NCBI GenBank assembly: GCA_963714205.1
Contig: CAVQNQ010000002.1
Span: forward strand, 620,001-684,000
Direction of reading: 5' to 3'
Length of the DNA: 64,000 bases
Origin: CAVQNQ01 sp963714205
GTDB lineage: Bacteria; Acidobacteriota; Terriglobia; Bryobacterales; Bryobacteraceae
Position numbers and translations under genes: made by a program. Shown here one piece after another: positions 31,936-41,603 of this stretch; within the stretch, counting starts at the first letter, position 1, and each line of letters opens with the position of its first letter. The notes beneath the pieces were generated by a model. That model was given only the letters and a program-made list of their open reading frames with translations, made no database searches and was not told the DNA's origin.

Positions 31936-34515
31936 TCAGAATACGAAGCCCACTCGCGCTATCAGGGTACGCGGCTGCAGGAAGTGCGTTCCGCTGAACG
32001 TCGAGAGGAAGTTATAGAGGGCCACCTTATCGGCCAGGTTGGCGATACTAATGGACGCCGTGATGCGCTCGCGTTTCTCGGTGTGCAGCAGGTTGTCCGT
32101 GCCGATCCCCATATCGAAAACGTTGCGCGGCTTGACGCGATCGGGGTTGTGGTCGTCGTTCTCCTGTCCGGTTTGCGGCAGCGTCAGCAGCGTGGAGGTG
32201 CCCACGCCGTTACAACTGGTGATCGGGGTGGTGAACGTCGCGTAGACGCCGTTGCAGGCGAAGCCGATGGTGGTCTGCTGCGCCGGGGTGAGGGTTAGCG
32301 CGGCGGCCACATCCGGCACGCCGCTCACCACCATCCCGCTGTCGAACCGCCAGGTGAAAGCGACCCACTCGGCCTTCTTGTGCTGATACCGGAAAACGCC
32401 GGTCGATTGAAACGCCTGGTCGTGGTCGATGCGGAACACGCCGGGCGCCAGCGGCGCGCCTTGAGGGACCAGCCCGCCAACCTCCGGAGGGAAGAAACGG
32501 GCGCGCGTATGACCGAACGTCCAATAGGCCTGGAAGCCGCGCAGATCGGTGGTGCTCAGGCGGCCCGTGACGCCATCCAGCTTCGAGTTATGCCAGGAGA
32601 TCGGGAACGTGATGGTGGTGTTGAGCAGCGTGCTGAAATCGTACGCGCCGTGCGTATATTTCCAGAAGTAATCGGCATCCAGCATGAGGTACTTCCCAAT
32701 CGCCTGCTGTACGCCGGTGTTGAACTGGTTGCGCCGCCCCGGTGCGATGGGCACCGAGGAACTGCCGAAAACATTCTGGGCCAGGCCGCCGGTCCCCGTC
32801 GCGCTCGAAAGCAGCAGGTTCTCGTTGAACGGCGTCTCAAACGTTCGCGCATAAGCCACCCGCAGAACCGTTCCGGTCTGCTTGACGTTGTAAGCGATGC
32901 CCAGGTGCGGCTCCGTGCCGTTGTTGGTGGTGAGGCCGTTGTAGCGGTCGTAGCGGAAGCCGACGGTAAACAGAAAGCGCCCGGCGGTAATGCCATCCTG
33001 CACGTACGAGGAATACTCATCGATATTGCCGGTTCCGTGGAACTCGAATAGAGATCCGCCGCGCGTCAGGTCGAAAGGAACCAGCCCCGGCTGCAGATTC
33101 GGATTGGGAGTGAAGCCGAGGCTCGCGCAGCTATTGGGATTAAGCAGCGTGAGAGGTCCCGCGGCATTACCGCTCGAATTCACGCAGATGGGGTTGAAAG
33201 TCGGATCCGTGATGCCGAAAGCGAAGTCCTCGAGCAGGCGCGTCTGCTTCACATCCACGCCCGCCTTCAGGCTGTGGCGCCCGGCAGTCAGGGCAATATC
33301 GCTCTTCACGCCCCAATTCAGAAGTTGGCGGGCCTGGCTTTGCGTGGCTGGCGTGTCGTCGAAAGGATCGCGGCTTGGGTAGTAGACGAATTCGTCTTTG
33401 CGTATGTACGGATTGATGGTGAAAAGCGTGCGTGGGTTGATGGTGTGCTGGTATCCCGGGGCCACGCTCCAGGTGAGCACCCGCTGATGCTGGTCCTGGC
33501 CCAACTGGTCGTAGTCGTTGGGAATCTGAATCCAGTTGCGCGCCGCAAACAGGTTCAGGTGAAAGACGTCGCTGGTGTCGGGCTGGTAGTCCAGACGGTC
33601 GAAGAAGCTTTCGTTATTGCCCTTGTCGTGAAAGGCCGTGAACTCGGGAGTGTCCAGGAATCTTCCGCTGCGCGTGGTATCCATGGCCAGGAAGTTTCCG
33701 ATCTTGTCGTTGCCGAAGCCGAGACCCGTGCTGATCCCGGCCGTGCCGAAGGAGCCGTACTGGGTATCGAAATCGCCGAACAACCCTTTGGCGCCCAAGC
33801 CGGATCGCGTCGTGATTTGAGCCACCAGGCTGGTCTTGTCTCCAAACTCGGCATCCGGAGATCCGGTCGTCAGTTCCATGCTCTCGATGGCGCTGGTAGG
33901 TAGCTGCGTCGAGAAAACCTTGCTCTGCTGATCGCTGATGGGTTGGCCGTCGATCACGAAGCTGGTCTGGGCGTGATCGCCCAGCGGGTGAAAAAGGCCA
34001 TTCCCATCGGCGGCCACTCCTCCAGTGGTGTAGGTGATTGCCTGGCTGAGCCCGCCTCCGGGATCGAACGAAGGAAGCTTGTCGATGAGAGACCGGTCGG
34101 CATCGCTGTGATCGGAAGAAGTCACTTCCAGCAGGTCGGCGCCGGCCGCCTCGACCGTTACGGTGGTGTGCCCTCCCGCCAATTGCAAGGTGGCTTTGAT
34201 CTCGACCGGCAGCGCATTGCGGATCGCGATATCCTGCGAGAAAACGTCGAAGTTGGCGGCTTTGATTTCCAGGTGGTACGGGTTCGGCGGAATGTTGACC
34301 AGGCGGAAGGAGCCGGTGGTATCCGTGGTGGTGGACTGGCTGTAATTGGTAACGGGATTGTGCAGCGTAACCACTGCGGCAGCAACAGCCGCGCCGGATG
34401 GATCGACAGCCACGCCCTCAATCGTGCCGGCGTTTCCGAGCGATTGTCCCTCCATGCACGGCGTGAACGTGAGGATGAACACACTCACAGCGGTCAGAGC
34501 GAGGAGCCTCTTCAT
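31936..34515 (-). CDS. TonB-dependent receptor with carboxypeptidase-regulatory domain (copy 2)
   Basis: 859 aa with signal peptide MKRLLALTAVSVFILTFTP. The regulatory domain (GTIEGVAVDPSGAAVAAAVVTLHNP), the plug (SFVIDGQPISDQQSKVFSTQ, PDAEFGDKTSL) and the barrel ending LIARVGFVF line up closely with copy 1 at 21159, with shared phrases such as GDHAQTSF/GDHASNSF and VALYNFLSTFSGTHF. It is divergent from the LytTR/LytS pair, with a 140-bp intergenic region. The transposon sits 33 bp past its stop codon. Ligand unknown. Confidence 0.9.
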   Translation of the reverse strand: MKRLLALTAVSVFILTFTPCMEGQSLGNAGTIEGVAVDPSGAAVAAAVVTLHNPVTNYSQSTTTDTTGSFRLVNIPPNPYHLEIKAANFDVFSQDIAIRNALPVEIKATLQLAGGHTTVTVEAAGADLLEVTSSDHSDADRSLIDKLPSFDPGGGLSQAITYTTGGVAADGNGLFHPLGDHAQTSFVIDGQPISDQQSKVFSTQLPTSAIESMELTTGSPDAEFGDKTSLVAQITTRSGLGAKGLFGDFDTQYGSFGTAGISTGLGFGNDKIGNFLAMDTTRSGRFLDTPEFTAFHDKGNNESFFDRLDYQPDTSDVFHLNLFAARNWIQIPNDYDQLGQDQHQRVLTWSVAPGYQHTINPRTLFTINPYIRKDEFVYYPSRDPFDDTPATQSQARQLLNWGVKSDIALTAGRHSLKAGVDVKQTRLLEDFAFGITDPTFNPICVNSSGNAAGPLTLLNPNSCASLGFTPNPNLQPGLVPFDLTRGGSLFEFHGTGNIDEYSSYVQDGITAGRFLFTVGFRYDRYNGLTTNNGTEPHLGIAYNVKQTGTVLRVAYARTFETPFNENLLLSSATGTGGLAQNVFGSSSVPIAPGRRNQFNTGVQQAIGKYLMLDADYFWKYTHGAYDFSTLLNTTITFPISWHNSKLDGVTGRLSTTDLRGFQAYWTFGHTRARFFPPEVGGLVPQGAPLAPGVFRIDHDQAFQSTGVFRYQHKKAEWVAFTWRFDSGMVVSGVPDVAAALTLTPAQQTTIGFACNGVYATFTTPITSCNGVGTSTLLTLPQTGQENDDHNPDRVKPRNVFDMGIGTDNLLHTEKRERITASISIANLADKVALYNFLSTFSGTHFLQPRTLIARVGFVF

Positions 34516-34655
34516 GGGATCAGTATCGGAAGAAAGCGGCAGAACGGCCAGAGAATTCGCACCGGCGAACTGGCGTTGGCCGGGAGCGGGCTGAAAATGC
34601 CCATGAACGGATTCGTCGCCTCACACGCATATGCAGGTGTTGTAAGATCGCAAGC

Positions 34656-35432
34656 GTGAGCACAGCGCTGGCGGTAATTCGCACTTTGATCGTCGATGAT
34701 GAGCCCATCGCCCGCCAGGTGCTGCGCGACGAACTCTGCCGCATCGAAGGCGTCGCGATCGCCGGAGAAGCCGTGGACGGCCACGATGCACTGGCGAAGA
34801 TCGAAAGCCTCAGGCCGGACGTGGTCTTGCTGGATTTGCAAATGCCGGAACTGGACGGTTTCGACGTGATCCGCTGCCTGCCTTCGGACGCGCTGCCGGT
34901 GATCATCATCGTCACCGCCTATGACGAACATGCCATCCGCGCCTTCGAGGCCGGGGCGCTCGACTACCTGCTCAAGCCTGTCGCACGGGAGAGGCTCGAG
35001 AAGGCTCTCGACCGCGCGCGCGCCCTGTACGGCCGCAAACGCGAGGTGGCCGAAACGCTGGAACGTCTGAGCGAGATCCCCGTGGCGCCGTCGTCGGGCC
35101 CGCGGCGCCGCAAGATAGTGGGCCGCTCTGGCGAGGAGTACCATCTGCTCGATATCGACGACGTGCTGGCTTTTCAAGCCGAGCGCGAGATCGTCTGGAT
35201 CATCACCTCCGGCCAGCGCTATATGGCCACCCAGCCGCTGCACCAGATCGACGCCCGCCTGCGGGGCCCGATCTTCCAGCGCGTGCACCGCAACGCGCTG
35301 GTCAACGTGAACCACGTGCGGAAGATGACGCCGCTCACCAGCCAGCGCTGGCTGCTCACGCTCAGCAACGGCCAGGAGCTGATTGTGAGCAAACGGCTGG
35401 CGCGCGATGTCCGGGAGATGCTCCAGTGGTGA
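34656..35432 (+). CDS. LytTR-family response regulator (copy 2)
   Basis: 258 aa from GTG 34656. The receiver has VDDEP, phospho-acceptor Asp60 in VVLLDLQMP and Lys in LLKPVA. The LytTR domain contains VLAFQAEREIVWIIT, FQRVHRNALVNVNHV and LSNGQELIVSKRLARDVREMLQW, nearly superposable on the copy at 24095. Its stop overlaps the start of the kinase gene by 7 bp, so the pair is translationally coupled. It probably controls the divergent TonB receptor. Confidence 0.93.
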   Translation: MSTALAVIRTLIVDDEPIARQVLRDELCRIEGVAIAGEAVDGHDALAKIESLRPDVVLLDLQMPELDGFDVIRCLPSDALPVIIIVTAYDEHAIRAFEAGALDYLLKPVARERLEKALDRARALYGRKREVAETLERLSEIPVAPSSGPRRRKIVGRSGEEYHLLDIDDVLAFQAEREIVWIITSGQRYMATQPLHQIDARLRGPIFQRVHRNALVNVNHVRKMTPLTSQRWLLTLSNGQELIVSKRLARDVREMLQW

Positions 35433-37285
35433 TCTGGGGTATCCACGAGCCGCTGCTCGTCAATATCCTTGGACACGCCGCGGGAGCGCTGATCTTCGCC
35501 ATTTTCCTGCGCCTGCTGTTCAGCGGCCGGGGATGGTCCGGCGCGGAGGGCCGCAACCTGTCGGGTTTGGCGGCCGCTCTGGCATTGGGGTGGAATCTGG
35601 GATCCCTCATCGTGCTGGCCTGGCCCGGCATGCCGGAGCGGCTATCGAATCTGGTGGTGGCCGTCAGCTTCTCGGTTCTGAGCCTGCTGCCGGCGGTGCT
35701 CCTGCACATATCGCTGAAGGAAAGCCGGCCCGTGGTGGTGTGGGCCGGCTACCTGCTGAGCGCGATTGCCGTGGTGATGCACTTCTCGGAGATTTTCGAC
35801 AGCCGCGCCGCGCTCCATCAGCCGGCATTGCTGCTGATCACCATTGGGTTCCTGGTTCTAACGGCGGCCGCGGTGGCGGGCCCCGCCTTCAGCCGCTCCG
35901 CGCGAGGCGCCGGAGGCGTTCGCATCGCGGCATCCATGTGCCTGGCTTTGTTCGCGATGTCTTTTCTGCATTTCGGAACCGGCCACGCGGATCAAGCCTG
36001 GTCGGGCGAACTGGTGATCCACCACGCTGGCATACCGCTGGCCCTGTTCGTTCTCCTGCAGGATTACCGCTTTGTTCTGCTGGATGCGTTTGTCCGCTTC
36101 CTGGCCAACGCGCTGCTGGCCGCCGTGCTGACCTGGTTCGTGATCGAAGCCGCGTTTCGCCTGGTCCTGGTGGAGCGCGCCGCTCCCCAGCCGCTGCAGG
36201 AGGCGCTGCTGCTGATCAGCGTCTGCCTCTTCCTGGTGTTCTTCGCCTGGCTGCGCAGCCGCGCGCAAGCCTGGCTCACCCGTGCCGTTTTCCGGCAAGG
36301 CACGGTCTCGAGTCTCATCGCGGGCCTTAAGGACTGCCCCGCACTTTCGAGCGAGGAGCAGTACCTGGATTGGGCGGCCTCGGTGGTTGCCGCGGCTTTC
36401 CGAACCAAGAGTTACGTCGTGATCGGGCAGCACGAAGTGGAAGCCGGCGCGAGCCTCCACGCTCCCGTGCTCGTAACCGTGCTTCCAGCCTTCGATCCCG
36501 AGGGGCGCTGGAGCTGGGCGCAGGCCCTGGTGCCCATCCGGCTGGGACAGGGCAAGTCCAAGTTTCTGCTCCTGGGCGGCCGGCAGGGCGGCCAGCGCTA
36601 TCTGGGCGAGGACCTCGAGGCGCTGGCCCGCGCCGCCGCGGAAATAGCCGAGAAGGTCGAACTTCTGCGGCAGCAGGAGATGAACCGGCTGGTCAGCCAG
36701 GCGGAGCTGCGGGCCTTGCAGTCGCAGATGAATCCGCATTTTCTCTTCAACGCCCTAAACACGTTGTACGGCACGATCCCGCGGGAGGCCGCGGACGCCC
36801 GCCGGATGGTGCTCAACCTCGCCGGGATCCTCCGCTATTTTCTGCAATCCGACAAGACGTTCGTTCCCCTCGAAAAAGAGATCGAAATCGTGCGCGCCTA
36901 CCTGGAGGTGGAGCAATCGCGGCTGGGCGCTCGGCTGAAGGTCGAAATTCATGTGGATGACGACGCGTTGCAGGTGCCCATCCCAGTGCTTTCCATCCAG
37001 CCGCTGGTGGAGAACGCCATCAAGCACGGAGTGGCGCCGCGGACCGGGCCAGGCTACGTACGGATCGAGGCCGGGCGCGCAGCCGGAAACCTGCGGATCC
37101 TGATCGAGAACAGCGGCGGCGGCGGGGGCCCGGATAGCGCCGGGACCGGAATCGGCCTGCGCAATGTCAAGCGGCGTTTGGAGATCTGCTACGGGCCGCC
37201 CGCGACCCTGCGGTTTTCGCCGGCCCCGGATACCACCAGGGTCGAGCTTTCCATCCCGCTGGCGAAGGCCGTTCCTGCCCGGTAG
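35426..37285 (+). CDS. LytS/YehU-type sensor histidine kinase
   Basis: 619 aa from GTG 35426. Several N-terminal membrane helices (residues about 10-280) are followed by a cytosolic GAF-like stretch, then the His_kinase domain with His438 in LQSQMNPHFLFNALNTLYGTI. The ATPase domain has PLVENAIKHGV (N-box) and GTGIGLRNVKRRLEI (G-box). This is the standard partner of LytTR regulators. The overlap with the regulator gene supports a functional pair sensing an unknown signal. Confidence 0.92.
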   Translation: MVIWGIHEPLLVNILGHAAGALIFAIFLRLLFSGRGWSGAEGRNLSGLAAALALGWNLGSLIVLAWPGMPERLSNLVVAVSFSVLSLLPAVLLHISLKESRPVVVWAGYLLSAIAVVMHFSEIFDSRAALHQPALLLITIGFLVLTAAAVAGPAFSRSARGAGGVRIAASMCLALFAMSFLHFGTGHADQAWSGELVIHHAGIPLALFVLLQDYRFVLLDAFVRFLANALLAAVLTWFVIEAAFRLVLVERAAPQPLQEALLLISVCLFLVFFAWLRSRAQAWLTRAVFRQGTVSSLIAGLKDCPALSSEEQYLDWAASVVAAAFRTKSYVVIGQHEVEAGASLHAPVLVTVLPAFDPEGRWSWAQALVPIRLGQGKSKFLLLGGRQGGQRYLGEDLEALARAAAEIAEKVELLRQQEMNRLVSQAELRALQSQMNPHFLFNALNTLYGTIPREAADARRMVLNLAGILRYFLQSDKTFVPLEKEIEIVRAYLEVEQSRLGARLKVEIHVDDDALQVPIPVLSIQPLVENAIKHGVAPRTGPGYVRIEAGRAAGNLRILIENSGGGGGPDSAGTGIGLRNVKRRLEICYGPPATLRFSPAPDTTRVELSIPLAKAVPAR

Positions 37286-37314
37286 CGGAGTTCATGGCGG
37301 AATCGCGGCTGGTT

Positions 37315-39057
37315 TCAGCCTGGGGGTCCGGCAGGCCTCGCCGATTGAGCTACTTCCCAAATAGCCTGGAGTTTTTCCGCCACCTCCGGCGATAGCTTAT
37401 CCCTGGGCACGAAGCGAGCCAGCCGATGGTAATCCGTCTTCAACATCAGATTGCGGATGCCCAGGAGATCGAAGTATCGCTGGAAAACGGGGTCGAGAAA
37501 TTCGTCGCTGGCTTTCACGTCCGGGCCAAATGCGTCGGGCTTGCGCAGCACCCTAATGGCTTGGGAAACCTCGCCGATCGCCGACTGCATAGCGGCCACC
37601 CGGCGTTCTCGCTCCACCGCCTCGAAAAGCGGTCCGGCTTCGCCGCCGGCTTCCGCCGCATACTCCAGCAGGGTCTCCGGGAAACACAAATAGTTCTCGA
37701 TCTCTCTCTTGGTCCATTTGACTTCACACAAGGGCCCGCCTGCCGGCAGCTCCTGCGCGATTGAATCGAATAGCGCGATTCCCACCAGGTCCGGCTTGGC
37801 TTCTCGCAATCCCCAGAAATGCTCGCGCGCCTTCTGGGGCTGATTTTCCACGTAATGAACGAACGGCCTCTCGAAGGCCGCTTTGACGGGGTGCTCCAGT
37901 AATCCAGCGAAGGCGCGCAGAATGGCCAGATCCGTGGAGCCTTCGAGGTACAGCACCCATCCAGTCTGTTCGGCTTGATAATACTGGTCGAAACCGATAC
38001 TCTTCAGCGCCTTCAGCAAATGGCTGCCCCGATCGTCGATGCGGTGCGGCCTGCCGACGAAAGCCACCACCACATCGCGATCCGCGGCTTCGTTCAGGAT
38101 CACTTCCGAGTGGCTGGCCGCAATCACCTGGCAGCCCTGAGCTTCCGCGGTTTGAGTCAGAATCTGATAGATTTGGCGTTGCCGAAGGATCTCCAGATGG
38201 GCATCGGGTTCATCCAGAAGAAGCACGGTTCCACGATGCGTATAGAGGTGCGCAAGCAGCAAAAGGATCTGCTGCAGACCCCTTCCGGAGGAGGCCAGGT
38301 CGAGCACAACCTGGGAATCCTCGATGTATGACATAGTGATCTGGCCGCGCTCGGCCACATACTGGGGTGGGTTCAATGTGACGCCGAAGAGGTTCTCGAT
38401 CTGAGTAACCAGAGCATTCCATATGTCCCCGTTTATGCCCGAGTAGATCTGATAGCAGAGGTTGCGCAGGACCTCGGCGGTACGCCCCTCGCCGATCCGG
38501 ACGTCGATAGCGCCCGCATCGAGCCGGTCCTCGGTGGCGGCCAGCCCTGACATCGGTGGTAGAAAAGCGACCCTTACACCGGCAGCCGCGGGAGGTACTG
38601 GCATTCTCCGGGGCTGTTTGTCCTCGGTCATCCGCAGCGGGCGGCAGTAGAAGGATTCCCCGTTGGCATAATCGAATTCGAAGCCACAGTCCCACTGCTT
38701 GTCGTCGCTGACGCCGGATACCAGGATGTCGATCCGAATGTTGCTCGTGTCCGGTTTGCCGTCGGGGCGCCGGCGGACAGCGCGGACGTGCAGGTCTTTC
38801 CAGAGCAGATTCGCATCGGCAACCGGAGCGGCGATCAAGTCCTGGCGATTGATGGTGACCCCCGGCCGCTTCTCGGGCGCGTCCTTCGCGCTTCGCTTCT
38901 CGACCCACTTCCGGAGGCCGGTCTCCCACAGCGCCAGGGCCTGCAAAGCCGTGGTCTTCCCCGAGTTATTGGGGCCGATCAGCACGACCGTGGGTCCCAG
39001 CTCGATCTCAACATCGGCCAGGCGCTTGAAGTTCCTAATACGAATGCTCGTAAGCAT
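37315..39057 (-). CDS. OLD-like AAA ATPase with TOPRIM-like domain
   Basis: 580 aa. An SMC/ABC-type ATPase split by an insertion: Walker A LIGPNNSGKTTAL (residues about 26-38), signature LDLASSGRGLQQILLLLAHL, Walker B GTVLLLDEPDAHLE and the switch His in VIAASHSE. The C-terminal part begins WVLYLEGSTDLAILRAFAGLL, the TOPRIM start (conserved Glu); the second acidic motif reads GIALFDSI, with Ser where a DxD pair would be expected. OLD-family nucleases act in DNA repair and phage defence (Gabija GajA is one). No helicase partner is next to it, so a defence role is possible but unsupported. Confidence 0.78.
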   Translation of the reverse strand: MLTSIRIRNFKRLADVEIELGPTVVLIGPNNSGKTTALQALALWETGLRKWVEKRSAKDAPEKRPGVTINRQDLIAAPVADANLLWKDLHVRAVRRRPDGKPDTSNIRIDILVSGVSDDKQWDCGFEFDYANGESFYCRPLRMTEDKQPRRMPVPPAAAGVRVAFLPPMSGLAATEDRLDAGAIDVRIGEGRTAEVLRNLCYQIYSGINGDIWNALVTQIENLFGVTLNPPQYVAERGQITMSYIEDSQVVLDLASSGRGLQQILLLLAHLYTHRGTVLLLDEPDAHLEILRQRQIYQILTQTAEAQGCQVIAASHSEVILNEAADRDVVVAFVGRPHRIDDRGSHLLKALKSIGFDQYYQAEQTGWVLYLEGSTDLAILRAFAGLLEHPVKAAFERPFVHYVENQPQKAREHFWGLREAKPDLVGIALFDSIAQELPAGGPLCEVKWTKREIENYLCFPETLLEYAAEAGGEAGPLFEAVERERRVAAMQSAIGEVSQAIRVLRKPDAFGPDVKASDEFLDPVFQRYFDLLGIRNLMLKTDYHRLARFVPRDKLSPEVAEKLQAIWEVAQSARPAGPPG

Positions 39058-39072
39058 CTACTGGGATTGATC

Positions 39073-40104
39073 TTACCGCGCCGGCCCATCCCCCTGAAGC
39101 GCCACCGTGGCCCCCGTGCGGCAGGAGCGGTACACGGCGTCCACGATTTCCAGGGCCTGGCAGCCTTCTTCGCCGGACACCAGAGGCTTGCGGCCCTGGG
39201 CGATGGCGTCGCCGAAATCCCGGAACTGGCGCTCGAAGGGCTCGAGCGGGATGGCCATGGGGTCGGACGCGCCGGACGCCACCTCGCGAGCCAGCGGCGC
39301 CGGCTCTCCGGCATCGTCGCGGACGTCCCAGGTGGTCAGCCTGTCGCCGGAGATAATGGCCGTGCCCTGGGTGCCGTGAAACTCCATGCGCTCGCTATAG
39401 CCAGGCCAGCAGGCGGTTGAGGCCTGGATCACGCCGGTCGCTCCGCTGGCATAGCGAATCGCGGCGTTCACCACGTCCTCGGATTCGATGCGGTGCAGGG
39501 CGCCCAATTGCCAGCACGCGGATACCTCGGCCACCGGTCCGGCCAGCCAGCGCAGCAGATCGATCTGGTGAATGGCCTGATTGATCAGCGCTCCGCCGCC
39601 TTCGGTCTTCCAGCTTCCCTTGATGGGCCGCGCATAATACTCCGGCGAGCGGTACCACTTCACGTAGGCGTCGCACTCGATCAGCCGCCCCAAGCGCCCA
39701 CCGGCGATGGCCCTGGAAAGGAACAGGCTGGCATCGTCGAACCGGTGCTGGCTCACCACGCTGAACAGGATGCCGGCCTGCCGCGCGGTTTCCACCATGC
39801 GGCGCGCGGTCTCGACATTCGTCGCGATGGGCTTCTGCACCTGGATGGGTTTGCCGCTTTCGGCGCACGCGAGGAGCGGCTCGAGGCGGAAATCCGGAAA
39901 CGTGCACACGTCCACGTAATCCACGGCCGGGTGGCGGCACACTTCCTCGAAAGTGGCGACGAACTCCGCGCCGTGCTGCTCCGCGAACTTCGCGCCCTCC
40001 TGGCGATCGATATCCGTGCACACGCTAATTCGGTATCCGATGTTGCGGTAGGCCTGCGCGTGCTTGTGCGAGATCGCGCCAGTTCCGATCATCCCGACAT
40101 TCAT
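39073..40104 (-). CDS. Gfo/Idh/MocA-family oxidoreductase
   Basis: 343 aa. The N-terminal Rossmann fold starts MNVGMIGTGAISHKHAQAYRNIG. The cofactor region reads VDYVDVCTFPDFRLEPLL and the family's EKP motif is QKPIATN. The substrate-side motif GGGALINQAIHQIDLLRWLAG holds the catalytic-type His. These enzymes oxidise or reduce sugars and cyclitols with NAD(P). The substrate is not readable from sequence. It starts 16 bp downstream of the rsmA stop on the same strand. Confidence 0.87.
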   Translation of the reverse strand: MNVGMIGTGAISHKHAQAYRNIGYRISVCTDIDRQEGAKFAEQHGAEFVATFEEVCRHPAVDYVDVCTFPDFRLEPLLACAESGKPIQVQKPIATNVETARRMVETARQAGILFSVVSQHRFDDASLFLSRAIAGGRLGRLIECDAYVKWYRSPEYYARPIKGSWKTEGGGALINQAIHQIDLLRWLAGPVAEVSACWQLGALHRIESEDVVNAAIRYASGATGVIQASTACWPGYSERMEFHGTQGTAIISGDRLTTWDVRDDAGEPAPLAREVASGASDPMAIPLEPFERQFRDFGDAIAQGRKPLVSGEEGCQALEIVDAVYRSCRTGATVALQGDGPAR

Positions 40105-40119
40105 AGTGAGAAAACCATT

Positions 40120-40867
40120 CTAGCGGGCATTCAGCCGTCGGTACATTTCGACGAACCCTTCAAGCGGAATCTGCTCCGCCCGCAGCCTCGCTTCGGGCCA
40201 GTTTTCCAGGACTTGGCCGTAAATCTCCGCCAGGTTGTTGCGGATGGTCTTGCGTTTGTGCCGGAAGCAATGGCCTACAAACTCCAGGAAAGCGTAGGGA
40301 TCCGCCAGGCCGGAAGGGCGCTCGCGCGGCTCCAGCAGCACCACGGCGGAATCCACTTGGGGAGGCGGATGGAACGCGGCGGGCTTCACCTCGAACAGCT
40401 TGCGCGCGTTCGCGAACAGCGCCGTCTGGACCGTGAGAAACCCATACGCGCGCTGGCCCGGATGCGCCACCAGGCGGTCCGCCACTTCCTTCTGGATCAG
40501 AAAGACGGCCCGCGCCGCCGGCGACCGGACGGCCCTCTCCAGAATCGGCGTAGCGATGTAGTAAGGCAGGTTGCCGGCGATGGGCGCGCGGCCCCACTGG
40601 TTCAGATCGGTGTCGAGCACATCCGCCTGCATCACTTCGAGGCGCGGCTCGGAGGCGAAGCGTTGGCGCAGGCGCCCGGCCAGCCAGGGGTCCAGTTCCA
40701 CCGCCAAAACTCTATCCGCGCGCTTCAGCAGCTTTTCGGTGAGCGCCCCGCGGCCGGGGCCGATTTCGATGACGAGCCTCTTCGGGGGCTGGACAGGCAA
40801 CTGCCGCAATACGGTCCAGGATCGCCCCCTTGATGAGGAAATGCTGCCCGAGTTTGGGATGCGCCAC
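40120..40867 (-). pseudogene. rsmA: 16S rRNA dimethyladenosine methyltransferase, one-base frameshift
   Basis: The start (GTG 40867) gives VAHPKLGQHFLIKGAILDRIAAV, the normal RsmA/KsgA N-terminus. The body is in another frame: RLVIEIGPGRGALTEKLL (SAM-binding), IAGNLPYYIATPI (catalytic NLPY) and FRHKRKTIRNNL. The frames meet at five G on the plus strand (40784-40788). Removing one base reads straight through as ACPAPKRLVIEIG. RsmA methylates two adenines near the 3' end of 16S rRNA and is usually kept, so a sequencing or assembly error is likely. It lies 10 bp downstream of the anti-sigma gene. Confidence 0.85.
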
Positions 40868-40877
40868 GCGCGGCCGC

Positions 40878-41603
40878 TTATGCCCGGCCGGTCCGGTCGA
40901 TTGCCTCCACGACCTTCACCTTGCCCGTGGTCGGCAATCCCAGAACGGTGGCCGGCAGAAACTGCGAAAACATGATGATGTTCTTCAGATCCGGCGTCAG
41001 CTTGCCGCGTGCCACCGAGTAGTCGCTCACCCGCCCCGTCGCGTCGATGGTCAGCAGCACCACGTTGCCTTCCGAAGGGATTTCCGCGTCGGCCGGTTCG
41101 ATCCGAAAGAGCGATCCCATCGGCTTCACCACCGAGCCGACCTGCTCCACCACCAGCCCCACCGGATGGGTAAAGAACGATTGGTCCGAGAAATTGTGGG
41201 CGAAGCTCAGGTTCGGCACCAGCATGCTGAACAACACCAAAGCCGAAACCAGGCCGCCCGCTATGGGCAGCGCCACCGGCCGCATGAGGTTGTCGAACCA
41301 CAACTGCGCGCGCCCCATCCAGTGCTCCAGGCGCGCCGCAACGCTGACTCTGGTAAGCTGCCGGGCGCGCTCGTGAGAGGCGAGCACGCGCAGCTTTTCA
41401 CTCAACTCCGGCGGTATGTTGGGTGCGGCCAGGCTGCGCAGTTCTTCGCGAAGGTTGTGGATCGATTCGCAATGCGCCGCGCACTCCCGGCATCTCCCCA
41501 AGTGCGCCAACACGTCCTCCCGATCCCCGATCGGCAATTGCAGATCGAGCAACCTGGAGGCCGTTTCCTGAACGCGATTACAACTCATAATGCCACGCTT
41601 CAC
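40878..41603 (-). CDS. anti-sigma factor with zinc-finger N-terminus
   Basis: 241 aa. The N-terminal zf-HC2 motif is H-x3-C-x2-C (AHLGRCRECAAHCESI). One membrane helix follows near residue 105 (PVALPIAGGLVSALVLFSMLVP), then an external domain of about 110 aa (VVLLTIDATGRVSDYSVARGKL) resembling TonB-C/energy-transducer-like folds. Its GTG start overlaps the sigma factor stop (GTGA), the usual coupling of an ECF sigma factor and its membrane anti-sigma. Confidence 0.82.
   Translation of the reverse strand: MKRGIMSCNRVQETASRLLDLQLPIGDREDVLAHLGRCRECAAHCESIHNLREELRSLAAPNIPPELSEKLRVLASHERARQLTRVSVAARLEHWMGRAQLWFDNLMRPVALPIAGGLVSALVLFSMLVPNLSFAHNFSDQSFFTHPVGLVVEQVGSVVKPMGSLFRIEPADAEIPSEGNVVLLTIDATGRVSDYSVARGKLTPDLKNIIMFSQFLPATVLGLPTTGKVKVVEAIDRTGRA

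Noticed and set aside
39493..40833. 446-codon plus-strand frame across the oxidoreductase and rsmA
   Set aside because: It crosses two recognised minus-strand genes and shows no coherent protein features.
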